DNA of 64,000 bases from Axinella damicornis (Eukaryota > Porifera > Demospongiae > Axinellida > Axinellidae): contig OZ007509.1 in assembly GCA_963931865.1 (NCBI GenBank), positions 19,064,227-19,128,226 on the forward strand, read 5' to 3'. Of the stretch, positions 13,401 through 21,900 are shown one piece after another. A program made the translations under genes and the position numbers. The notes beneath the pieces were generated by a model that was not told the origin of the DNA, ran no database searches, and was given only the letters and a program-made list of their open reading frames with translations. The stretch's first letter is position 1; every line of letters begins with the position of its first letter.

Positions 13401-14887
13401 AACTCGAATCAACCCTGTGAACATGCACTCAGAGTGTCCTCTGCAGACACTGAGAGAGTGTGCATTGGCAAAAGTCGACAAATCCTTTGTTCGTACACTT
13501 GAGGAAAATGGTCAGCAGTAATACCCAAGAGAGCCTGGTAATGAGGCTAAAATGTGGCATAGTTGTGCCACCATTAATCCGAATAATGTGTCCTGCTGAA
13601 AGGCTTGTTATTGTGTGCAAACACACCCTCTCATTGTCACACAAAGTGCTGCATAGCTTGAACCAACCCACACCATATCTGTAAACATTTGCCTTTGGAA
13701 ATGGTCATCAGGGTAATTACTACTCTCAGGTCACAGATTTCAGCGCTGTGAGTTGGTTAGTTGCTCACCAACAACTGAACAGTGGCACTCACTAAATGTT
13801 GAAAGGCATGTCAGAGCTTTCAACCTATATTTGATACTATACAGCACGTACACTGTACTTTCAACCATAACTGCAATTGCTAACCTGATACAGTCACAAA
13901 TTGTGCCAGATGCTTCCCTGGAAGGAGAACGTTTCATTCCAGACTGGTTCGAGGGTTGCGGACTTCACCTCTGTCTTGTGAGTGTGTTCTGTTGATCCCA
14001 GATACACAATGCAGTATGGGTCCGACTTGCCGTTCGGGTCACACGCGGACACTCTGGAAGCCCGAAGTACTAGCGGTCAGTGATCAAAGAAAAAGACAAT
14101 GTAGTAAAAATTGTAATTAATACCCTTTCGAATAAACACCCCCCCCCCCCCCCCCCCCCCCCACCCCCCCCCCCCCCCCCCCCCTTCTTCAACCCCCCTA
14201 CATAGCGTTTAGCTCAACAAACAGTTACAAGCTGTCATAATGTTTTCGTTTCCACCTGAAGATGTAGACACATGTCAGAACCACCCAGTCTTGTCTCTAG
14301 TCGCCAACGGACGATGCACTGCCAATCTTTGGTTGGTCGTACTAGCTGACTTGGGAAATGTCTTGTGGTCCATGACCAACGTTGTTGCTGCTCGTCTGGA
14401 TAGCTGATCTCGGCGCGTCCTTGCACTTGTAATGAGCATTCAGTTAAATGGAGCATTCAGTTAAATGCCCCCTCCCTAAGTAGTGTGCAAAATGGTAGGC
14501 ATACTAGCGGAAGACCACGGTACGGTACAGTACAGGTTGTAGCCGACTAACACTCACATGCCAGACCCAACCAAACACTGGGATAGCTCCACTGCGGGTT
14601 AGATCTCGATAGTCTCGTCCCCACCCCACACCTGCTTACCCTGCAAGCTATCCCATCGATAACCATGTGGGCTAGGCTGTGGATGACACTGGGTGTACAT
14701 ATACAGACACTGGGCCGGTGTACATATACATACACGTGCTGCACAAAGGTTGACAATAATTTTAGTACTGGTCTCCAGGCAAGTCTACTAAGTAGCGGGG
14801 GGTAGGGACGGTAGGGGTGCCTAATCTAACCAGCTTACCGTCTACTTGAAGCCTGAGGGGCAGCGCACTTCCCTCACCGCCAGCCAT
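3028..14887 (-). CDS. C2 / PH-GRAM / myotubularin phosphatase / FYVE protein (21 exons)
   Basis: Exons, in transcript order: 14887-14839, 14069-about 13914, 11900-11674, 11437-11241, 11051-10919, 10356-10045, 9927-9503, 9393-9324, 9017-8919, 8631-8593, 8178-8089, 7699-7583, 7360-7172, 6827-6681, 5612-5493, 5165-5086, 4967-4832, 4606-4475, 4202-4086, 3400-3390, 3202-3028. Phases agree at every junction except the unresolved end of exon 2. The product is about 1,010 residues: C2 (about 10-130), PH-GRAM (about 170-300), myotubularin phosphatase (about 480-860) with the Cys-X5-Arg loop [11 protein letters not shown], and FYVE finger (about 920-985). Family knowledge: active myotubularins remove the 3-phosphate from PI3P and PI(3,5)P2, and FYVE fingers bind PI3P, so an endosomal role is expected. 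The start ATG has a good context (CCGCTATGG) and leads directly into the first C2 strand. Human FYVE-bearing myotubularins (MTMR3, MTMR4) lack a C2 domain, so no symbol is given. Confidence 0.85.
3415..3630. repeat. (GT)n microsatellite
   Basis: Interrupted GT/GTGA tracts lie just 5' (in transcript sense) of the FYVE microexon, so its acceptor is preceded by CA-rich rather than CT-rich DNA. A short inverted repeat (GACCAGCCACATTTTTAC arms) lies at about 3,758-3,803. Confidence 0.85.
4208..5432. repeat. purine-rich (GGA)n tracts and (CA)n tract inside introns
   Basis: GGA-rich blocks at 4,208-4,344 and 5,168-5,430 end against the acceptors of exons 19 and 16; on the transcript strand they read (TCC)n and form giant polypyrimidine tracts. 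A (CA)n block at 4,735-4,834 starts at the donor of exon 17, which reads GAG then GTGTGTGG. The long Arg/Gly or Pro/Ser reading frames here are repeat artefacts. Confidence 0.9.
5815..6240. mobile_element. MITE family 1: nested inverted-repeat copies
   Basis: A copy running from about 5,962 (ATATCTTGGGCTAGCAATG) to about 6,235 has roughly 60-bp inverted ends containing GATACGAAGCTGGGATTTGC and its complement, around an inner palindromic part. A partial copy in front begins near 5,815. The same element recurs at 15,824-16,085 and 20,790-21,065. It carries no coding capacity and lies in an intron of the myotubularin gene. Confidence 0.8.
6858..6906. repeat. G homopolymer next to exon 14 acceptor
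   Basis: A G run of about 35 bases reads as a C run upstream of the acceptor of the catalytic exon. Similar runs occur at 7,540-7,565 (C), 8,564-8,574 (G), 14,141-14,184 (C), 16,507-16,547 (G) and 18,480-18,514 (G). Confidence 0.9.
7700..7998. repeat. (GGGA)n tract abutting exon 12 acceptor
   Basis: About 300 bp of GGGA/GGA repeats. On the transcript strand it reads (TCCC)n and ends within 10 nt of the CCCCCAG acceptor of exon 12 at 7,700. Confidence 0.92.
8275..8580. repeat. imperfect purine tract following exon 10 donor
   Basis: GAGGGA-type imperfect repeats fill most of the intron between exons 10 and 11. Unlike the neighbouring tracts this one lies nearer the donor. Confidence 0.85.
10360..10905. 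repeat. (GT)n tract and GATTACTAGG minisatellite
   Basis: (GT)n with GTGGATGGGTGTGG variants at 10,360-10,500 abuts the exon 6 acceptor (read as CA repeats then AAG). From about 10,685 to 10,905 the intron is a run of GGGATTACTAG-like 10-13 bp units. Confidence 0.85.
11056..11160. repeat. (GGGA)n tract abutting exon 5 acceptor
   Basis: About 25 GGGA units; on the transcript strand (TCCC)n ends directly at the TTCCAG acceptor at 11,052. Confidence 0.92.
11674..14887 (-). other. exons 1-3: N-terminal C2 domain of the myotubularin gene
   Basis: Exon 1 (49 nt) encodes a start followed by LPLRLQVD. Exon 2 continues [19 protein letters not shown], with the Asp of the first calcium-binding loop, then [12 protein letters not shown]. 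Exon 3 supplies [17 protein letters not shown] with the second acidic loop (DHD, DD). The acidic residues needed for calcium-dependent membrane binding appear present. The 3' end of exon 2 is unclear: the natural place, after TTCTCCTTCCAG at 13,918, is followed by GGAAGC rather than GT. A GC donor at 13,913 would preserve phase. The roughly 2 kb intron that follows holds diverged CACACAAAGTGCTGC repeats and no recognised exon. Confidence 0.8.
11905..12170. repeat. purine-rich tract abutting exon 3 acceptor
   Basis: GAGGGGAGAAGG-type sequence, CT-rich on the transcript strand, leads into the acceptor CATCCAG at 11,901. The rest of the intron to 13,913 has diverged direct repeats (about 13,060-13,180, 13,330-13,460, 13,580-13,690) and nothing recognised as coding. 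Confidence 0.8.
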
Positions 14888-14930
14888 AGCGGAATGGGTC
14901 TAGAACTAGAATGGGTACGCCTCCTATACA

Positions 14931-15190
14931 TTGATCTCGTTCACAGACCCCGATTAGTCTGGATCCCAGACCCCGATTAGTCTGGATCCCAGACCCTAAC
15001 CCGGTTTAGGGTCTGGGATCCAGATAGCCTCGTGAGGCTAGGATCCAGACTGACCCCCGTGTCTTGGGAAAATGGAGACCCCGGGAACAAATAATCATAG
15101 GGACCCGTCCCCGGGGGGGAGAATGGAAATGGGGACCCAGTGTTCCCCCTTAGTGAAAAATGATCTCGTTCCCAGACCCGAAAGTATTGA
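14931..15190. repeat. cluster of short CCCAGACC/GGTCTGGGA fold-back sequences
   Basis: Several direct and inverted copies of CAGACCCCGATTAGTCTGGA and GGTCTGGGATCCAGA lie just upstream of the myotubularin gene start. They belong to the short fold-back family that is scattered across the window. Confidence 0.7.
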
Positions 15191-15554
15191 TCTGGGAACG
15201 AGACAGAGCAAGTTTGAAACTTCCTTTTAGATTACGGAGAGGAAGTTATTGAATACTTGTGGTTTGTTTACACGCGTTCCGAGGTCCACCCCACAAGTAC
15301 AACTTAGCAGCACAGCGGGGGGCACAGAGCGGTAGTACTTCCTACTTCTTGTTTTCTAGCTGTATTGTGCGCTCTGAACCTGTGCAGACAGATAGGTTTT
15401 ACCGGAAAGGGGGTGAGTATAAGTGTTTTTCGTAGAAAATTCTGGCACCACTTTTCACCCTAGTGCTAGTGTGGGAGGGGGCTCAGTGCAGTAATTCTCG
15501 AGTTAGGCGAGTTGCCCTACAGTCAGGGATGAATAACTTAGTGCTCTAGTAATG

Positions 15555-15754
15555 NNNNNNNNNNNNNNNNNNNNNNNNNNNNNNNNNNNNNNNNNNNNNN
15601 NNNNNNNNNNNNNNNNNNNNNNNNNNNNNNNNNNNNNNNNNNNNNNNNNNNNNNNNNNNNNNNNNNNNNNNNNNNNNNNNNNNNNNNNNNNNNNNNNNNN
15701 NNNNNNNNNNNNNNNNNNNNNNNNNNNNNNNNNNNNNNNNNNNNNNNNNNNNNN
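15555..15754. other. assembly gap (200 N)
   Basis: A run of exactly 200 N. The true length and content are unknown. It separates the start of the myotubularin gene from the last visible exon of the SEC14-spectrin gene. Confidence 1.
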
Positions 15755-15823
15755 ATAACTGTGTAGAAAGGCTGGGAATGAGGCTATGCATGCAGTTATA
15801 GCAGACTTAATATGATATGCTAT

Positions 15824-16085
15824 GTATCTTGGGCTAGGAATGAGATACGAAGCTGGGATTTGCACCATTGTGATCAGCATGAATGGAGCTTTCAAATGAT
15901 GTCCATTTTGCTGTGGGTTGAATTTTGACCCCAAATCATGAAAAACCATGGATTATAGCCTTTGGTCGAGTGCGATTTTTGACAAAAACGAGACTGAGAT
16001 CAAAAATTATTTTAAAGAAGTCATTGAAAGCTATTTTTATGCTGACCACAATGGCACAATTCCAGCCTCATACCTCATTCACATA
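15824..16085. mobile_element. MITE family 1, second copy
   Basis: Same inverted-repeat element as at 5,962-6,235, with ends GTATCTTGGGCTAGGAATGA and a diverged right end at about 16,085. Confidence 0.8.
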
Positions 16086-16341
16086 CCCATACCTAGTGCA
16101 ACGTTCTATCCAAGTTCTGTTCCTAATACCAATTTTGGCAGAAATGGTACATCAAGTCAACATACTCGTATCTTCATCTCACTCTTCACTCTGTCACTCC
16201 CACAACTCACCCCCCACTCACCCCACCCATCACTCACACCCTCACCACCCTCACCCCACCACCTCACACCCTCACTCCATCACCCTCACCTCACCCCCTC
16301 ACCCCCATCACTCACACCCTCACCCTCACCCCACACCCTAC

Positions 16342-16468
16342 CTCCTTGCACTTGGTGACGAACGCCTCGTGCTTCTCCCCAAGTTCTAGAGCACTCTCAA
16401 GATATCCCCCACTACGACCTTGCTTTCCGTTAGGTCATCTATGTGACCCTGCATCAGTGCCTGAATCT
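16342..16468 (-). other. spectrin-repeat exon with broken frame at a G run
   Basis: One frame reads IQALMQGHIDDLTESKVVVG and then meets a TAG; the adjacent frame from the same point reads LESALELGEKHEAFVTKCKE and ends at a GTAGGG donor. Both halves look like spectrin helices. The switch falls in a five-G run at about 16,409, so one missing base (assembly error or real indel) would explain it. The phase with the previous exon is also not resolved; a short exon may be hidden in the G-rich DNA between. Confidence 0.6.
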
Positions 16469-16471
16469 GTG

Positions 16472-16502
<31 letters not shown>

Positions 16503-17976
16503 TGTGTGGGGGGGGGGGGAGGGGGGGGGGGGGGGGGGGGGGGGGGACCAGAAGACAAAACTGTAACCTGGAAAGTAGTTTTCACTCAACACTCCTCGCC
16601 CTTCTCCTTTTTGCCACTCACACTCCACCCCTCTCCCTTTCTTACTCCTTCCTAGTTCTCCTCCCTCCCCCTTACTCCCCTAGTTCTCACTCCTCCCCAT
16701 CCCCTCCCCCCTCCTCCCCTAGTTCTCACTCCTCCCCTCCCCTCCCCCTTCCTCCCTCCCCCCCTCCCACACACGTACCTTTGCCACACCCCCTACTGAA
16801 GTGGCACATGCGCATCATGTGATCCACCCTCGCCCTGTGCAGCGCCCAAAACACATCAAACTCTTCCTGCTTCTCCTTCAGTTCCTCAAGCATCCCGTTC
16901 AGCAACGACAGCATGGTAATGTGATCCTTCGTTGCCGGTGAGAGCTCAAATGTATCCTCCGGCCTCTGTTGCTTCATCTCATCCATGAATCGGTCAATGG
17001 CCACCTCGGCTTCAGCTATCTTGCCAACGATCGTCTCCTTCAGTTTCAAATCTTCTTGCATCAGTTTCTCTGCATCTTTTACGTCTTTCGGCAATTCACA
17101 CAAGTCCAGTGCTTGTATCAAGTTCGGCAGTTCAGCTATCACCTTGCCATGCAGCTTGACAATGTGCTCATATTGCTGGGATGAAACAAGAGCGGAACGT
17201 TACTGACGGTATTGCACTGTGCTCATATTGCTGGGGATGAAACAAGAGCGGAACGTTACTGACGGTATTGCACTGTGCTCATATTGCTGGGGATGAAACA
17301 AGAGCGGAACGTTACTGACGGTATTGCACTGTGCTCATATTGCTGGGGATGAAACAAGAGCGGAACGTTACTGACGGTATTGCACTGTGCTCATATTGCT
17401 GGGGATGAAACAAGAGCGGAACGTTACTGACGGTATTGCACTGTGCTCATATTGCTGGGGATGAAACAAGAGCGGAACGTTACTGACGGTATTGCACTGT
17501 GCTCATATTGCTGGGGATGAAACAAGAGCGGAACGTTACTGACGGTATTGCACTGTGCTCATATTGCTGGGGATGAAACAAGAGCGGAACGTTACTGACG
17601 GTATTGCACTGTGCTCATATTGCTGGGGATGAAACAAGAGCGGAACGTTACTGACGGTATTGCACTGTGCTCATATTGCTGGGGATGAAACAAGAGCGGA
17701 ACGTTACTGACGGTATTGTCCTGTGAGATCTCTTCCGGTACACCATCAGCAGGTGAGTTCATGCTACTCTGAGTTGGAGCATGCTCAAGGGTAGGGGACA
17801 GCAAGGACAAGAACTGCTCACCTCGTGTCACTTCCATGTGGTGATAAAGACCTCTTGTAAGGGCTTCACACTTGCACACACACACACACATGCACCCACC
17901 CACACACCCACCATCACACCCACACATACACACACACACACACAACCACACACCCATACCCATGTGCACGTGTGTG

Positions 17977-18007
<31 letters not shown>

Positions 18008-18926
18008 TGGCATCTCAAACAGTAGGTATTTCTGACTTGGAACTCACCAGTCGATTATGGACCCAGTGTTCATGGTTGTAGCAGAGTGTTCCCCCCATAT
18101 CAATGAGGACATTGTTTTCGTCTAGCTGTTCCAAAAGAGACTTGTGGTCATACAGGTATGCTAGCTGTAGAGGGAGGGAGGGAGGGAGGGAGGGAGGGAG
18201 GGAGGGAGGGAGGGAGGGAGGGAGGGAGGGAGGGAGGGAGGGAGGGAGGGAGGGAGGGAGGGAGGGAGGGAGGGAGGGAGGGAGGGAGGGAGGGAGAGGG
18301 AGGGAGAAGTATCACAGCTTTAATCTTCATACTTTTCCACAATACGTTTTGTAGAGGACAACTCACATGCAGATTGCCGGCCTGTTCTTGCGTAACAAGG
18401 TGCTTGGGGCGGTTGAAGAAGGACTGCTTCATGAGCACATAGATCACATGCAGAGGGATGGGAGGATGTTCAGTCTGTAAGGGGGGAGGGGGGGGGGGGG
18501 GGGGGGGGGGGGGGAGAAGGGTGCATTACGGGGAGGTGGGAGAAGAGGAGAGGAGGGAGGAGGGAAGGGAGAGAGGATGGGAGGAGGGGGGAAGGAGACA
18601 GAGAAGAGGAGGGGGAGAGGAGGCGGGAGAGGAGGAGAGGAGGGAGGAGGGAAGGGAGAGAGGAGGGAGGAGGGGGGGGGGGGAGGAGAGAAGGTAAGGG
18701 AGAAGGAGACAGAGAAGAGGAGGGGAGAGGAGGGGGGGGAGAGGAGGTGAGGAACTTACAGCAAGGCTCTCAATGAGCATTTTTGCTGGAATGTGTGTCT
18801 TCGAACTTTGAGCATCAACCAGGAGAGTGACGCCCTCTGACACCTGGTCCGGCCTGATGGGAAGGAGAGACGCAATCAAACACACAGGCACACAAATGCA
18901 CCCACACACACACACATGCATGATTG

Positions 18927-18960
<34 letters not shown>

Positions 18961-21900
18961 ATGCACACACACACACACACTCACACACACACACCTAACG
19001 AGTGTCTTAAAATACTGCAGGGTAGTACAAAACTCTTTGTAGCTGTCGGAATCATAGCTCCTCAGTCCCACCCCAGGTACACTCAGTATCAGGTGACGGT
19101 CCCCATCCAATCCACCTGGGGAAGCACAAGAAAGTCACAGTCTATGTTACACCACAAGAATTGCAGGTGGAGAGAACTCTGAAACACTGGTGCTTGTAAA
19201 CGCCCTCAGCTAGACTGATGCATTGGTTCAGTGTTGTTTCAGAGTTAACGAATTTAGTTCACATCTCAAAGGGGTTACAAAAAGTACTTCAAGTCAACTA
19301 TCAACAACTCTTGGGGGTGATTTCATATTAGCCTGGATGTAGTTCTGATCAATTAACAGATTCCATAATCAGTTATCTTCTCGGGCATGGCCAACCATAG
19401 TTGCTGGTGGCGGAGGTCTTACAAAGTGAGAGGGCAGTCGAAGAGTTGAGGTTACAGGTGGTGGGCGTGTCCAACAATTTGTTCAATTCCATTTTCTCAC
19501 ACAGAATTATCGTCAACATGCAGACTAAACACGTTGTACGCTGGTTAAATATTCCAGCAAACTATTGGCCAAAAAACTCCAGTGTGAAGACTGCCAGCAA
19601 CTCGATTCAACTGTTGGAGACACACCGTCGGAAGCACTAGGGCATGACGGAAGCGTTTTATGGCTAGCCCAAACAGTCCTCGAATTCAAGAACGACCCTT
19701 GGCCTTGAGTGCGAACCTCCCTCCTCAATGCCTATATAAGGACATTCATTATGTCCTCAAGCAAGGGTCATCCTCTCCCAGGTCTCAGACTGACAGTACT
19801 CAGAGAAACAGTGGGGACGGTCTTGGAACCAGACAATGCCTATATAAGGACATTCCTAATGTCCTCACTGGATGCTAGCAAGGGTCATCCTCTCCCAGGT
19901 CTCAGACTGATAGTACTCAGAGAAACAGTGGGGACGGTCTCGGAACCAGACCATAAGACTAATGGAGTGGGCGGAAATCACAGAAAGACCACAGTATTAT
20001 AATTTTTGAGAGGGCAGTTTATATATGTACCTAGCCACAAGCCACAACTGGTTGTTTACAACTCCAGTTGGTGAGCAATTGCATACTCCACTGAAGACCA
20101 ACGGGCCAAGACCAGGGACATCTGGCCAACCATCCCGGGCTGGTTGTGGGGTTTTGTGTTTCGTCTGCCACTCCTAGTCCATATTTGGAATGCTCGAATC
20201 ATCATTAGCCTGCTGTTAGGACATGCCAGCGTGGCTCTGGTACAATGTGCTAATCATCATTTACCATTCAGTCAGGTACATCAATTCAATGATCTGACAC
20301 AAAGTGCTGTGAGCCAGATACCATACAAGTATATGTGTAGTGTCCTAGATTAATCTAGTCTCGTTCCCAGACCTGTCATCCAGCGCGTACATCGCTTCCA
20401 GTATAACGTGTGACACTGAAAGTGATCCACGCTGGTCTCAGTGGTCTGGGACCGAGACCACCTTAGTTTCTTCCTCCATCCTGCAAGTCATTTGATTAGG
20501 AAGTGATGTATGGGCTCTGAGTATCAACTGCAGTCACCACAGGGGGCAACACAATAACACTAGCTTTGTGGGGTACTCACATTGTAGCCATTGGGCAGCA
20601 CTACCAGGAAATAAACAACTACTTTATATTTACATACTTGGTAGAACAGCTATTGTGTATGTGTGCACACCATGAATACAATTAACTCAGGAACTACATA
20701 CTGCCAGTCACAGGCACAACAGCTGCTGTCATAGTGAATACACCACTGTGCTATATTTAAGCCAAATGTTTGAGCTAAGTACTACGCTAGGTATCTTGGG
20801 CTAGGAATGAGATACGAGGCTGGGATTTGCACCATTGTGATCAGCACGAAAGGAGCTTTCAAATGATGTCTGTTTTGCTGTAGGTTGAATGTTGACCCAA
20901 AATCATGAAAAACCATGGATTATAGCCTTTGGTCGAGTGCGATTTTTGGCAAAAATGTGACCGAGACTAAAAATCATTTTAAAGACATCATTTGAAAGCT
21001 CTTTTCATGCTGATCACAATGGTGCAAATCCCAGCTTCGTATCTCATTGCTAGCCTAAGATATCAGGATCTTGCCTAGATGGTTTAGCCTCATTACGTAA
21101 TGGCTTACGAGTGCAGAGGTCATACATTCAAAAGTCTACTGCACCATTCCCTGATCTGCTCTTAGGACATCTTGACTGGCTACATCAGCTAGCTGGGCAA
21201 CCTTTCCATAAAATATACCAATATCTGAGGAGACGGTTTGAGACGAGGAAACGTCCTCACGTGTTACCTGAGAAGTAGACCAGCTGCCTCCGGAGGGTCG
21301 TCTGAATGCTCTCTGCCGTCAGGGCCGGCTCTGCGAAACAGAGAGATTTCATTGGTCATTAGTAGTCACATGACGTTGGATAGGCAAACTACGTGATGAA
21401 ACCAAAGAAGGTTGAAAGTTTTAATAGGAAGTGACATTAATAAAAATATTCCTGTCCTAGGGAGAGAACGTAACCCTGTGATTGCCTACAGTAAATTAAA
21501 GCCAAATATGGTCAAATATTGGACAAACCGTTGCACGAGCACAAATACACCATGAACCAATAGAGAATTGTGACACCAGCTCCCACAAGAACAATGCTGT
21601 GTAGGATATACGGTCTTGGGGGTTGTAATTAGCACACAGGACAAAACCTGTTACCATGCGGCACACAATGCCTGCCGGGGTTGTCAGCAGCACACATCGT
21701 GGATATCATATTATACAGTGAAACCTCTGACAGTGGATCGAGAGACAATCTAATCGACCTCTCTACAAAGGATGATTCAAGGTCCTAAACAATTGCTTTC
21801 CTAACACATTTTGAACCTCTGAAAAGGGCTATGACAACCTCTCTACAAAGGACAAAACTCTTGAATTTATATTGGTCCCCGAACCCTGTAGTGTTGACCC

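Noticed and set aside
14887..16779. One giant gene joining SEC14-spectrin to C2-myotubularin-FYVE
   Set aside because: An ATG in good context with a phase-matched exon opens the C2 domain at 14,887, a 200-N gap lies between, and no exon bridges them.
17740..17870. Minus frame KCEALTRGLYHHMEVTRGEQ as an extra exon between SEC14 and spectrin
   Set aside because: No AG/GT pair keeps its phase, while direct joining of 18,048 to 17,175 is in phase and matches the family alignment.
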